This document shows, piece after piece, positions 36,931 to 49,340 of a stretch of DNA of 64,000 nucleotides. The notes under the pieces were generated by a model, which saw only the letters and a program-made list of their open reading frames with translations, was not told the origin of the DNA and did no database searches. Every line of letters begins with the position of its first letter. Position 1 is the stretch's first letter. Location of the stretch: positions 682,001 to 746,000 of the forward strand of contig MQVO02000009.1 of NCBI GenBank assembly GCA_001986395.2, given 5' to 3'. The position numbers and the translations under genes are program-made. Source of the stretch: Irpex lacteus (Eukaryota > Basidiomycota > Agaricomycetes > Polyporales > Irpicaceae).

Positions 36931-39900
36931 ATGTCCCGCAAGCTCGACGTATCCGACATCCCCATCCTCACTCAACGACCCCCGAACTCTGGAACTGTAC
37001 GACGAGCAAAGACTCTCACCCGACCCGAGCGCAGTGTCGCGCCCGTCCCCCTCATCACCCCTCAGAATGCACCTATCACAGGCTCAGCGGCGGCAGCAGC
37101 AGCCGCGGTCGACGCGAGCAACAACACCGATGCATGGCGTATATTCTCGCGCGTCGTCACCTTCTGGGCACCCGGCGCCCTCCTCAGCTCCGTAGGCGGG
37201 ATGAAGGACAAGCAGACGCAGCAGGCATGGAGAGAAAAGATGGCCCTCTGCTTCATCATCGTCATTCTCTGCGGTGTTGTCGGCTTTCTCACTGTCGGCC
37301 TACAGAAAGTCCTCTGTCCAGAGAGCGCACAGACTACGGGCAGGTTTTCTCGCATAGGCACCCGCCCGAACACGCTCGGTGTGCAAGGGTTTCTGTTCGA
37401 CGTCAAGAAGATTCCCCAAGTAGACGGTGTCGACTTCAATACTCTGCTCAAGTCGCCCGGGAAGGACATCACACCCATGTTTCAACGGGATCAGTCCAAG
37501 TATCCCGCCTGCAACGGTAAATCGTTTCGCGCCGCCGCGGACGCCCCTTGCGCGAACAATGCGTGTCTCCTCCCGAGCCTGACTTCAGCAACACTTAACA
37601 CCTTTGGCTGGGCGAATACCAGTCTCATAGTCGGCTACGACTGGACAGATGTAGCCAAACTCTCCAACTACATGGTCATCGACGGCGCTGTTCTCAACAT
37701 GCAATCCTACATGGCCCTTCACCCAACCGCCGTACCGACCGATGCCGTGGACGCTGCTATTCGCACTGTTCTGCAAAAGACAGCTTCGGGCAGTGGCAAA
37801 GACGGCACCCGACTCTTCATGTTCCATCCCGAGACCCAGGCCGCCGTTCCATGCCTTGTCCAACGTTACTATGCCGGCAACATTGACAAGATCACACCTG
37901 GCTGCTTCGTTTCCCAGCTCATCCTTTACGCCGGCCTCATTGTTATCCTTTCTCTCGTTCTCATCCGCTTCGTCATGGCTTGTGTCTTCAACTGGTTCCT
38001 TTCTGCTCGCCTTGCAGGTCCCCCTGATTCCATGTCGCTAAACCGTTCGGCCATCAGTCCTGCGGTTATGCCTGAAGGTGCCAACGTCTCGATAGACAAC
38101 CCCCTCGGGACCGCTCCCTGGGCAGGCCCAGGCGGCGCTAAGAAGCTTGCGAAACCAAGCAAGTCCGCACGCTCACTCGCATCTTCTAATTCCACATTGG
38201 TTAGTTCCGAAGGTCCCGCACCTATCATGAGCCTGGCGCAGATCGGTGCCGAACTGTTCGCGGTTTGTCTCGTTACATGCTACTCTGAAGGCGAGGAGTC
38301 CCTCAGGACGACATTGGACTCCATTTCTGCTACGACGTATTCCGATGCGCGCAAGTTATTGTTTGTGGTTGCGGATGGTATGATCACTGGAGCTGGAGAG
38401 AAGCGTAGTACGCCGGATATTTGTGTTAGTCTGCTGGAAGCAGACCCACGGTTTGGAAACCCGGTGCCTATGACGTATGGTGCCGTTGGCTCAGGCGCGA
38501 AGGCGGAGAACAGAGCGATGGTTTATGCTGGACATTACAGTGAGTTCGTCATTTGCTTGATATTGGCGCGATATTAATAATTCATCTCCTTCCGAAGCTG
38601 TGGCTGGTCGACGCACACCAACCGTGATCGTGGTCAAGTGCGGCACCGAAGCCGAGGCAGCAACGGACAAGAAGCCTGGAAACAGAGGAAAGCGAGACAG
38701 TCAGCTCATCCTCATGAACTTCTTCTCGCGTGTCACCTATAACGACCGCATGTCCCCGCTTGACTTCGACCTCTTCCGCAAGATCCACATCCTTATGGGC
38801 GTTACTCCTGACTTCTTCGAAGTCTGTCTCATGGTGTGTTATAAACGTAATTTAATATAGTGATGACGCTCACGAAGTATTCAGGTTGATGCAGATACGA
38901 AGGTTTTCCCCGATTCCCTGAGGTCTTTGGTTAACTGTATGCATCACGACCAGATGATCATGGGTGTGTGTGGAGAGACACGTATAGCGAACAAGCGGCA
39001 GTCATGGGTCACCGCCATCCAGGTCTTCGAGTACTTCATCTCACACCATCTTGCAAAGGCCTTCGAGTCCGTCTTCGGTGGTGTCTCATGTCTTCCAGGT
39101 TGTTTCTCCATGTTCCGACTAAAGGCCCGAAAATCGACGGGCGAAGATTGGGTGCCGCTCATCATCAAGCCCGAGATCGTCAAGGAGTACAGTCAAAGCA
39201 TCGTCACGACCCTGCATCAGAAGAACCTTCTGCTCCTTGGAGAAGATCGTTTCCTCACCACCATCCTCATCCGCACGTTCCCTAACCGCAAGATGATGTT
39301 CTTACCTCAGGCGAGGTGCAGAACCGTCGTCCCTGACACGTTCAGCATGTTGCTTTCGCAAAGGCGTCGTTGGATCAACTCGACCATCCACAACCTCATG
39401 GAGCTCGTCCTCGTACGGAATCTCTGTGGAACGTTCTGCTTCAGTATGCAGTTCGTTGTGTTCATGGACCTGCTGGGTACCGTTGTTCTCCCTATCGCCA
39501 TCTCTCTCACGTACGCCCTCATCATTGGAATGGCCCTTCGCCCTCCGAAGTCCTTTGAAGAAGCAATTCCGTTGATGTTGCTTATTGCGGTGCTTGGTCT
39601 TCCTGGTGTCCTTATCCTCATCACCACGCGGAAGGTCGTCTACGTGTTTTGGATGTTGATCTACCTTCTCGCTCTGCCTGTCTGGAACATGATCTTGCCC
39701 ATCTATGCGTTTTGGCATTTCGATGACTTTTCATGGGGTGAGACGAGGTGAGTATTCAGTTTTCAGGCGATTGAACAGTCAGCTGACCTTTTGTGTAGGA
39801 AAGTCGAGGGAGAGGGCAAGGGAGAAGCCCACGGTGAAGGAGCAGCAGTACGTGGTGGTGTCACTATTCCGCTTCGACGATGGGAAGACTGGGAGCGTTC

Positions 39901-40441
39901 GCGGCTACGCAAGATCCGAAGAGAAGAGAGGCGGCGAAGGGAGTTCGAGAAGCAGCACGGAGGATACATGACAGCTAACGGTGAACTGTCCGTTCGTTCA
40001 GACACCTACAGCCAATATGACGGATCAGACACCATGTCTATAACGTCATCGGAGGACGATCACTGGGGAACACAGATAGGCGGTTACAATGAGAATCATC
40101 CTCTTTATCCTCCACCACCGGTCGGTCTTAATGCGCGAGCGATGGCCAGCGCCGAGTCTATCGCGGCTTCAGATCTAGAAGCTATGCTAGAAGTGGGCTT
40201 TGATGACAGAAAACCCTCGAGGCCGATGGATGGGAGACATCAGCAAGGGAATGGATACACTCCGTTGTCGCGGTCCACGTCCCCGGGTCGTGAATCGCCT
40301 ATCTCACCGATACGGGCAACCAACGCCGTCTCGTCGGCGAGGGATGAGCACCAAACGCACGCAAAGAAGCGGAGTGGCGGGCGGTCAGGAACGCGGGACT
40401 ATGGCCCCCTCGGACCACTGGATCCTGGCTCGCGGTTCTGA
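36931..40441 (+). CDS. CHS3: Chitin synthase, class IV (Chs3 type)
   Basis: Exons 36931-38539, 38598-38833, 38885-39747 and 39799-40441 encode 1116 aa. Two N-terminal membrane segments (about residues 112-128 and 335-350) frame an extracellular Cys-rich domain. The GT2 catalytic core follows: [16 protein letters not shown], then VDADT (about 616-620), EDRFLT (about 735-740) and QRRRW (about 774-778), the processive-synthase signature. A final membrane cluster ([17 protein letters not shown] onward) precedes a charged cytosolic tail with acidic and Ser-rich segments. Absence of a myosin motor and the N-terminal layout indicate class IV. It makes wall chitin at the plasma membrane; activity in yeast depends on trafficking factors. 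Confidence 0.94.
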
Positions 40442-41111
40442 GAGCTCGCTTGCCGGCGGTACGATGCTCATGACGATGATGATGACTAGATGAGGTTGGA
40501 CAGCTTTGCCCCCTTCGCACATTCCTTTTTGCTTACGCGGACCCTTCTTACTTCAACCCATTGTAATCCCACTACGCTATCCACCATACCCGCCCCCTCT
40601 CGTACAACCCTTCTCACTTCTTGCAGCTGACCACCTTCTCCCCCGGTGGTCAACGGTGCCGCCTCTCATCCCGTAATACACTATAGCAATGTCACGCCTC
40701 ATACCACTCATCGTCATGTCTATCGTTCACTTCTGCATCATGACAACCCATCCATCTCTTCTCCATTTCAGTCTGTCCTGTCTGTCTGTTCATCCCACAC
40801 GCTTCTATGTGCATTTCTCCCTTCTTTCATCGCAGTCATCCTTTGTTTCGCGTTCGACTCCCTCATTCTTCCACCCTCACTCTGCTGCACTGTTGATTAG
40901 TCGGTCTTCTCTTACTACTATCCTACTTAGATCGCATGGACTCTTTCCAGCATATAAGATCGTACTACGGAATTCGATTATCATAGGTTCCCGAATATAT
41001 ATGTTAGGGACCGATTTGAACAAGATGATAGATACACACGGGAGATATCCAGGGGTGCTACAATGAAAACAGGAAGTACACCGAAAGGAGGTATATGACG
41101 AGACTAAAAGA
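40442..41111. other. Convergent intergenic spacer
   Basis: Spacer between the convergent chitin synthase and dysferlin-domain peroxin genes, rich in pyrimidine tracts. No gene recognised. Confidence 0.5.
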
Positions 41112-42793
41112 TCATCCGATGCTACCGCCTCGTACGGCCGCTTTTAGCCTGTTACGCAGTCGAGATCGGTCGTCTTCAGCTGGCGAGATGACTGACGGGC
41201 TGTCATGTGTCCCTACAGAGACTGGAGATATCGCAGGTGCTAGAGGTGCATGCAGTTCGGACACATTGCCTTTAGTTCCTGGCACTACCACGGGCAATGG
41301 GCGTGTTGGGGTCGACGGGGACTGCTCGATGCGCATAGCGAGGTCTACAGAGCTTGCATCGACGTGTTCGACCGTCTCGTTCAAGACTGCTACACGCGTC
41401 CACCGCCGGTACCGGGTATACTAAACGTTTCAACGATCATCAATGAGCTAACTCCTAAACCACGCATGATTGCAGTAACGTACCTTGCCAATCCCTCCTT
41501 TCGCACTGCCATTCTCCCACTTGTTGTCACAGTACACCCAACCATCGGCATCGGTGTACGGTTCTGCCTGCACAGCATCTTCCCCTCTCTCCCCATCCTT
41601 ACTCAACAACTCGCCGCCATCGCCATCCCCACCGTTCGCCTCCCTGCGCTGCCTTTCCGGACTAAGATCGCCGCTGATACTGGCTTGCCTCATTTTCCCC
41701 GCGGCCTTCAAGATCCGCGACGCACTCGCACTTGCTGTGTTCTCGTCTTGCATGCTAGGTAACGGTCTCTCGACTCGAGCACTGGGAGATCCTTCTTTAC
41801 GGACGACCACCTTCCACTCCGGCTCCTCCCACGTCCAACGTGCCATGCGCTTGATCTTGCCGTCTTTTCGGGCTGGGTCGGGAAGGTAGACTGTGGTGGA
41901 GGCTGGGAGGGTGAAGACAGCTGGTGGAGAGACGGGTTGTTGGTTGCTTGTGGACCATGAGGGGCGTTCGCCAGGAAGTAGGGCAGCAGTGAAGTCAAGG
42001 CCCATCCACCATCGTTGGTTTTCATAGACAGAGAACAGGAAGCGAATGGAGTTGGATGGGGAGGAAGCAGAGTCGGGTTTCTTGAATGCTGTGGTTGTGA
42101 GGGTGGTGTCGGGTGGTGTGATACGGGAGGGAAGGGGGAGGCCGGTGATTCGGGAGGTGAGGTGGTAAACGCCCCAACGAATGTACGCGCTTCGCCAGAG
42201 TGCACGGCGGATAAGGAGTGCCCACCGGGCACGCCAGGTGAAGAGGACGGTGCCTGCTATAGCGAGGAGTATACGCAGGCGTACAAGGTAGGTCAACAGG
42301 AGATATGGGACGTATATGATTCCGATTGTGCGGACGACGGTAAGGATGGTCAGGTTCTCGGTGGATATTATGTTTTGGGGAAGGCTGGGTAGGAGCTGAC
42401 GAACAATCGTCAGGTCTACTATGACCTGGTGCAGGGTATCTTCATCCGTTGGAACCGATGGATCTGGGGTGCGTACCCAGCGAGATGCTAGAATGAGCCC
42501 ACATGCAAGAAACGGCAGCCCATACCTACACTGAAGTTCATTTCTACTCTCGTGAAGGTTGGGGTGTAGACTCACCGAAGCACCATATCAGAGCACAAGC
42601 AGACCACCCACCAAAAGCTAAGAGCAAGCCAGCTTTCCTCCCATGGTGACTTCCAACTCAGAATCTCCAGAAGCCGCCTCACACGACCGAGAGCTGGCCC
42701 AAGTCCTACGAGCGAAACCGTAAGAGGTGACGGAAGCGTGTTTAACACTTGCGTCAATGGCGGTCGAGCGACATCCTGTACAGGCTTAGACAT
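41112..42793 (-). CDS. Peroxin with dysferlin domain (Pex23/Pex24/Pex30 type)
   Basis: Exons 42793-42576, 42525-41484 and 41420-41112 encode 522 aa. Hydrophobic segments lie at about residues 55-72, 74-90 and 140-170 (reticulon-like membrane region). The dysferlin N motif is SVYENQRWWMGLDF (about 237-250) with LLPGERPSW. The C motif is DADGWVYCDNKW, then KGGIGKYTRYRRWTR, joined across the last intron. In yeasts these ER-peroxisome membrane proteins (Pex23/24/28-32) control peroxisome number and ER contacts. The C-terminus is Ser/Pro-rich. The exact orthologue within the family is unresolved. Confidence 0.88.
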
Positions 42794-43215
42794 TAGTTGA
42801 AGGTCAGGATATTCGCGGTGACATGGAGGTTGTGGGGAAGGAGAGCAACGCGTGAGCGAGCAGCCGTCGCGCTGTACGCAGTCAGAACCCGAGAATTGCC
42901 TGATTGGGCATTTGTCAGCGCAATTACTTCGTGTTATTCGCATGTGATTAAATCAAGCTTTCAGATTGTCTATTCTTTGCAGAACTATACAAACTCACTC
43001 CATTCGCCCCGTGAGAGATCGACTTCAAGTTCAAGGGTCCGATACGTATTTCAACTTGACACTAAATACTCAAGTCTGAAAGTTACTTATTGCCACTGGC
43101 ATAGACGTCAAGACTCGCACCCCTTGCCGTAGCTGAACATACAGTACGGCCATAGAAAGAAGGCCATAAGTTATCAAGATGACCGTAGTTAGTTAACATC
43201 TAATTTCTGGTGGGC
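42794..43215. other. Intergenic, no gene recognised
   Basis: Upstream region of the peroxin gene and 3' flank of the F-box gene, both on the minus strand. An open frame reading into this region from 42793 lacks family sequence. Confidence 0.45.
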
Positions 43216-44948
43216 TTATTGTGATAATCCGACTGGATTGTCCGCCTCCTCGCGTCGCGAGTTGATGCGCCTCTGGTAAGTCCTTTGTATAGCGTATAGG
43301 CTACGTGGGTGTTCAAGTAAATATGGTACTATGTCCTCAATATCTTCCCACTCACGTCCTGCTGTATATATTAGTAGCAGAAGAAACCGCGTTTAGGAGC
43401 AGAGCAAGCACGCACCGCCGGTAGGGTCGAATATAAGCGGATCTATCCCATGTACCAGTGGTTGGGAAGCCGGGAGTTCCCTCTCAGCGGGTGTGAGAAC
43501 AAACTCACAATCTTGAAATGGAGGAGCCGATAGCTCTGACCAACTCAGTCTCGCCATCGTTTCTACTAAGTGGTCGTTGCTGACGAAATCGAAGTGGATG
43601 ACACGCAGCGCAGGGTGGTTTCTAAGCAGCCTGATCACAGCTTGAATATCACTGGCAATGCCGGTCCAAAACACGTAAAAGATAGCGCGGAATCCTGACA
43701 GACGTGTGTCGTGCCCGGGTGTCGATGCGTCGTTGTCGAATGAGAGCTGGAACGTGAATAAACATTGGCGCCCGGAGTGAAGGCCTATACTAACATGATT
43801 TTTTTGATCTACCTCGCTGTACATTAGAATTGATATGTCAAAAATCAACTGGATCACTCACCCCAGTGAATCATATAGTAGTGAGAGTCATCTGTATTGT
43901 CACGAAGCTGCCACAGCTGACTAAGCAGAGAGACGACACGGGAGTAGTATTCGTTGTCTTGCAGCGCATGTAGCGGACAATCAGGGCGAATCAACGCGGT
44001 ATACAGGCAAAGGTGTATGTTGTCGGTGCAACCCCTAGCAGATATAGAAACATGATATGGGCCATGCCGGCGTGTTCCATAGGGGTGTGGTGTTGCATGC
44101 TCGATCGTGGTACCAAGATCCCATGTTAAATGTTCGAAGCGAGTGTAGGCTGCGCATGAGAGATGCCGAATATATCGAGAAACGTGTCGTAACGATGGAA
44201 GATGGACATCTAGAATAGTAATGCAGCGGAATGGTAACAGCGACGGAGGAGTAACGATAGATGGTGGGATAGACCAGTGAGGAGTGCTGAGTTGACTCCG
44301 AGGGAAGTGGTCCGGCACAGACCCCACGAGGAAGAGATCTTCAAGAAGGCTCTTGTCGACGACAGGGATAAGTGAATGAAGGCGATGGCAGAAGGACTGT
44401 GTACTGCTGTAGCCTTGAACAACGTATATTGCCCCAATTAGCTTGTGTATTGGCTGCAAGCGAGCGCTCGTACACCCTTTAGTTATGTATTGTTTGAATA
44501 CCTCCATGTCTTCCGAAGAGCCAATGATTAATGTTGCGCCGGAGAACAGAGCTCGTCGACACCGTATGGCCCAGTGCTGGCAAACCAGAGAACACACCTG
44601 TAGAGGAGTCATAGTAGTGTCGACTTCAGCCCATCCAGAGGGCCGTGACGGGCGTAATCTAAGTAACTTAGACGTTCGACCACGGGGAAAATTGTAGGAG
44701 GTAGAGTTTTCGATCACATGAAACAGGATGATGTCCAAAAGCTCAGGTGGAATACGTCCACCGTGGCTGAACCCGTGGACGTCTTGGGAGTGATTTTGAA
44801 TGTCGACAGTCGGTGAATATTGCGGAGAACATGGGATTCTCATTACCGATGTCGAACTACTGATCCATCTTGAGGCAGATTGAGCGCTCCCGTGAAGGAG
44901 ACGTCTGATCCTGGGGCACGAAAAGGTCGATATCCGCTGTACTGCCAT
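43216..44948 (-). CDS. F-box-like protein, subfamily B
   Basis: Exons 44948-43858, 43816-43416 and 43361-43216 encode 545 aa. The F-box-like segment is RIPPELLDIILFHV, then CSLVCQHWAIRCRRALF. It shares HWSIPPSIVTPPSLLP, SRYIRHLSCA, CTDNIHLCLY and the C-terminal LVHGIDPLIFDPTG block with the paralogue at 11370-12959. The first intron is awkward: the strong donor GTGAGT at 43861 leads to a stop with every AG tried, while the weaker GTGATC at 43857 gives a 41-nt intron and an intact frame. This could mean a non-optimal donor or an early lesion. An ATG further upstream (44986) is possible through another intron. Confidence 0.68.
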
Positions 44949-45921
44949 GATAGAAAACGCAGTGCTCGACTCACCAAATGGCACATGTCTGTTGTTTGTT
45001 GATCTCTGCAGCTCTCCTTATCGCTGCTACTCTCTGAGACTCTAGCATTGCCTTTCGCTCCTCTTCTAACGTTTTGTATCCCCCCTCAAACCGTGACGTC
45101 GTGAGTTTAGGCCTTGAATGCGGCTCCACTGTAATATATCATCGCCATGAACCATCCACAAAAATACAAAATATGCAACATGCACTTACTTACTTCAGCA
45201 ACACAGGACGCAAGGTCTGGCGCGCTATGTAGTATACTCGAAGGCGAGAGCGACTTTGACCTCTGCGCAAACAAATAAGTGACAATGCTGCGTTCACTTC
45301 GGTGACTCACGAGTCTCCGATAATACGCTGCGAAACTTGCCCTTACTCAAGCAATCAATCTGACTGCCGCTCCGAGTCGGAGCTGACCGATACCAAACCC
45401 CAGGCACGTCGCACGGGATATGACCAGTGTGAGAGTCCTACTTATCGGATGCAGTCAGTTGGTATGCGAAATGTTGCCCTGGGTCTGGCTGTACAGTAAA
45501 CCATGACTTTTGAAAGTTGGAGCCAGCTGGAGTTCAAGTTACACATTATTACGAGTCAGCCTAAGCCCATTCCGAGTCCAACTTCAGATAGCCTGAGTCT
45601 ACAGACCACCATGATCATCATCTACCATTCGACTACAAGTATCTGCCTATCTTACCTCGGAACGCCGGTAAAAAGACAGCGAAGGGAACAGCGCAAGAGG
45701 TTCTAGCGAAAGTCAGTCACGGTGTGGGATCCGGAGTTTCCATCGGCTTGGGCGATTATATTATTAGTTTCCTGTTTGGGGCATAAGATCGGGCAATTGG
45801 AATCTTATATCAATACAGGCGCCCGGCCCAATGGAATTTCTGGAAACCAGCCTGAGTTGCGGTATCAAAGCTTCAAAACTTCAACGTTTTCAACGTTGCC
45901 TTGGACGACATCGACGCGTAC
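44949..45921. other. Intergenic, no gene recognised
   Basis: Upstream flanks of the F-box gene (minus) and of GPI18 (plus). Only short frames without motifs are present. Confidence 0.45.
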
Positions 45922-47323
45922 ATGACATCTACGACCGATGCCACAGTAAAGACTGATCTCAAGACATTGCGCATTGCGTCTTTCGCAGCGTGGACACTCA
46001 CACTCGCCTTGCTATACATCTCATCCTCGCTTCCACGCTTTGACTCCTCACCGGATGCCGTCCTACGCACACACACCCTCAAGGAACACTTCGCATATCC
46101 ACTCCTACGCTGGGATGCCTTTCATTTTGTACATATAGCACAGCAAGGATACGTGTACGAGCATGAATGGGCCTTTCTACATGGAATTGCGGCGGCCATG
46201 CGGTACCCGGCAAAGCTATTCAACTTGCTTGGACTGGCAGACACTAATTCGGGAATGGTGTCGTTGAGTGACCTATTGCTTGGGGGCGCTTTACTTTCCA
46301 GCCTCTGTGGATCCACGACAACATTATATCACCTCACGCTATACCACTTCAAGTCGCCTTCTATAGCGTATTTGACCGCTTTGCTCTCTCTGCTGCCTAG
46401 TAGTCCTGCTACTCTACGGTTCTCCGTATACAACGAACCATTCTTCACGTATTTGTCGTATAAAGGTGCGTGGAACGTCGCTGCGCTGTTTTGATTCTAA
46501 CGGCTTCGTTAGGAATGCTAAGTATTGCAAACGAGAATTTGCTGGCGGCAACAGTGTTCTTCACCGCTGCAGCCTCTCTACGTTCAAATGGGCTCATGCT
46601 CTCGGGATTCATTATCTGGAATGCTCTCGTAGAGCCTATTTTCGCCCAGAAACGCGTGAGTCTCGCTTACGTGCCAAACGCGAATGCTCATACTAATTTG
46701 GCGTCCAGATTTCCGTGCGACGGGTGTTCCTAGCTATCCTATCAACCGTGGCGATATGTGGACCTTTCGTCCTGCAGCAATACTCAGCCTATCAAGAGTT
46801 CTGCACCCAAGGGGATCATCAGCCTCCCTGGTGCTCCGCTACTGTGCCTTCCATCTACGGATACGTCCAGGCGAAATACTGGAACAGCGGATTCCTACTC
46901 TACTGGACCCCCGCCCAACTCCCAAACATCCTCCTCGCAACACCTATCCTATCATCAATCTTCGCATTCACATACGCGCACCTCGAAACGTGCGCTATCC
47001 CATCCATCCTCCGCTCTCCCCTCGTCTCCCCGCTGTTCCCTTCGCTATCTTCGCGAATACCTTCCAAACCTCCACGATCAGTCTTCTTCAACGACTCGAT
47101 CACACCCCACGTCATCCACGCCTTCATCATGTGCTGCATCCTCCTCTTCGCGGCACACACTCAAATCACGCTTCGTCTCGCGGCTTCGATGCCGACCACT
47201 TATTGGGCGGCAGCACGGCTCATGGTGGATTATCCTCGTTTGGGGAAGTGGTGGGTGACCTGGAGCGTAGTTTGGGGCGTGGTTTCGGTTGTGTTGTTCG
47301 CGGTGTTTCTTCCTCCTGCGTAA
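45922..47323 (+). CDS. GPI18: GPI mannosyltransferase 2 (PIG-V/Gpi18)
   Basis: Exons 45922-46465, 46513-46655 and 46709-47323 encode 433 aa. The family signature is the lumenal loop LLRWDAFHFVHIAQQGYVYEHEWAF at about residues 60-85, where the Asp is catalytic in relatives. Further blocks are FSVYNEPFFTYLSYKGM, CTQGDHQPPWC and YGYVQAKYWNSGFLLYWTPAQLPN, with eight or more hydrophobic segments. The enzyme adds the second mannose to the GPI precursor in the ER membrane. ATG 45922 is the first in-frame ATG; the open frame starts slightly earlier. Confidence 0.93.
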
Positions 47324-47453
47324 TGGTACGAGAATGATATGGCGTAGTTCCGGCAATGTTATCTGGGGTGTTCCTCCCCCCTGCACAATGGTTTGAGGAC
47401 GATACGGCTACCAACTGCTGTGTCTGCAACTATTACATCTGATTCGCCCTAAT

Positions 47454-47502
47454 TACAATTTCCGCCAAGAGTAGAGCTGCTCTACTCTTGGCGGAAATTG
47501 TA
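47454..47502. repeat. 49-bp perfect palindrome (24-bp arms, 1-nt centre)
   Basis: Positions 47454-47477 are the exact reverse complement of 47479-47502, around a single T at 47478. The right arm continues into the F-box pseudogene at 47500-47715. The arm sequence resembles the end of the intact paralogue around 50398-50410 (CCAAGAATAGAG). The palindrome therefore probably arose by inverted duplication of that gene's 3' end. Confidence 0.9.
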
Positions 47503-47715
47503 GAGCACCATGACCCGTGGACGTACCTACCGAATCTTCCAGAGTCTCGGGGTTAACCTCACGCATCGCTCCCTATTGTCCTGAGCCATAGAAGAGGCTG
47601 ATACGGCCATTTGGTCTGGCGAACGTCGCTTGATGTGTCTACATAATCTGAACAAGGTCTCCGCGGCGCCGGATATCCATCTGCTGTTGTACGAACCCGC
47701 CTTGCGAAGTGCATG
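47500..47715 (-). pseudogene. F-box subfamily A C-terminal exon fragment
   Basis: The minus-strand translation aligns with the last exon of the intact gene at 50382-51923: GFVQQQMDIRRRGDLVQI versus GFVQLQLEFRHRNDLVEL, GRISLFYGSGQ versus GRIGLFYGVGQ, and NPETLEDS versus DPETLVDS. There are in-frame stops after QIM and after FYGSGQ. No upstream F-box exon lies nearby, so only the 3' part was copied or survives. Confidence 0.85.
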
Positions 47716-49098
47716 GTATTATTCATCTATTGGTGTGTGTGCGTGTGTGCGCAGATTTGTGTTAACTAACTAAGTCATGTTTGCGTCCCAGGTCTGGAGA
47801 AGGTATCGTAACTTCCTCGATACCTAACATAGATAGCCAGTCTATCATACATGAGGCAAATCAAGCACTTTTCCTAGTGCGGGAGTTACACAACCGAACA
47901 TATAGTATTGAACCCCCGAAGTGCGTCTTTACCACTTGGTGGCACATACGCCTCGAGTGTAGAATCCCTATCATCAATCATTTCTTGGGGGAATTATCCT
48001 TCACTATCTTGGTCTTTGTTTGACCTAACGTTTCTTTAGCTATCGGTTTTTCTTTAGCTATCGGTTTTTCCTTAGTTATGGATCGACACCCAGCCATTAA
48101 TTCCTTCCCTCTTGCTCCTGCAACCCCGTTCAAACGACCCATTATCGTAGCCACAAACTAATGGCAACGGAATGCGAAATGAACGTATTAGATGTGCGTG
48201 GGGAGTATTGCTAGAAGCTGTGGCAGCATTGTATGAGAGAAGGGGAAAGATAGTAGAGAGTAAGATGCTCACTCGTATAAGCGTGTCAAAGTAATTGGTG
48301 CCGTACAGTTTGAAGACGACTGACATTTATACCTCAGCACTTGAGCTGACGCGGGCACGACCCCTTGAGCGCGTGTGCAGCGGATATCACCTTGCGTGAG
48401 TATGCTAATATAGTATGTAGTAGTCCAGAAGGGGCGAGACCCTCAGTCTATTATTTGGCACAGTGGCAACGTGGTAAATACCTGGAAATTGCGAGGCGGC
48501 CACGCGGACCTAGGCGACGCCCCAGTGAATCTTATCAACTTGTGTATACACTGGCAACAGTGCTCGCCATATCTACTGATCATCAGAAGCCCGAAATACA
48601 GCCCCAGTGATAGGTATCAAAGTCCTGGAATTTGGGACCCTGGCGACACACTTGCGTTCTTGTCAGCGGAGGATGAGTATAACAGCAACATGCGAGAGTC
48701 TGGTGTGAATGACCGCGACACAACTTAAATTTTCAACAGGCACAAGACAGGCATGTAAAGCACTCGACCATGTAAGACGTGCGGCGTGTGGGTCGTGGTT
48801 AGCCTGCGTCTGTACATTACAGGGTCAGCTGGGCATGCAAGAGTAGGGTTCATCACTGCACACATCACTAGAAGAATGTATATCTATGCAGGATGAGACC
48901 CATGACTTCCACGAGCAGAGAAGTCATTGCCACAACTTCCAGATGAACCCTCCGATTGAGCACCTCGCTTGTTCGCCTTCATGATAGTAAGTAGATAATA
49001 GTGTCATTCCTTCAATACGTCGTGACTAATAATTCCAGAGTCCGACCTTCCCGATAAAGCAGTCGCACGCGCTCAAGCTGGCCGAAAATATTTCTTAC
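47716..49098. other. Repeat-rich intergenic stretch
   Basis: No gene recognised. A (GT)n-like tract near 47732-47755 and the tandem repeat listed at 48031-48078 are the only structures seen. Confidence 0.5.
48031..48078. repeat. Tandem repeat, about 18-bp unit
   Basis: The unit TTTAGCTATCGGTTTTTC occurs twice in a row, followed by a degenerate third partial copy (CTTAGTTAT). Confidence 0.8.
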
Positions 49099-49152
49099 TA
49101 CAGTGCCTTGCATAATAAATGACAGTTGCCCCGAATTTTGCAAGGCACTGTA
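49099..49152. mobile_element. Tc1/mariner terminal-repeat remnant (50 bp between TA)
   Basis: CAGTGCCTTGCA at 49101-49112 and its reverse complement TGCAAGGCACTG at 49139-49150 are each flanked by TA, the target duplicated by Tc1/mariner elements. CAGTGCCTTGC is a known start of Tc1-like elements. Only 26 bp remain between the repeats, so this is an internally deleted miniature or an excision product. No transposase is present. Confidence 0.6.
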
Positions 49153-49201
49153 AATGCTTCTGATATATAATTAGCTCAGAAAATATCACCTGACGAGCTT
49201 G

Positions 49202-49340
49202 TCTGAACTGGTTCAGACCCGGTTCGTATTCAGCACTCGAGGTTAACTTACTAAATAGACCAGAACCACGAATATCGAGCTGGACTGGAACCTAAGGTTC
49301 GGTTCATCGGTTCGCGGCTCGAACCGCGGTTCCGAACTGA
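49202..49340. repeat. GGTTC/GAACC-rich cluster with small hairpins
   Basis: About ten GGTTC or GAAC(C) motifs occur on both strands within 140 bp, including the inverted pairs TCTGAAC/GTTCAGA (49202-49217) and CGGTTCG/CGAACCG (about 49308-49326). No coding features. It may be the tip of a non-autonomous repeat. Confidence 0.5.

Noticed and set aside
36740..37195. Long open frame overlapping the start of the chitin synthase gene
   Set aside because: It begins with a signal-like sequence but becomes Ser/Pro-rich shadow translation of the chitin synthase exon in another frame.
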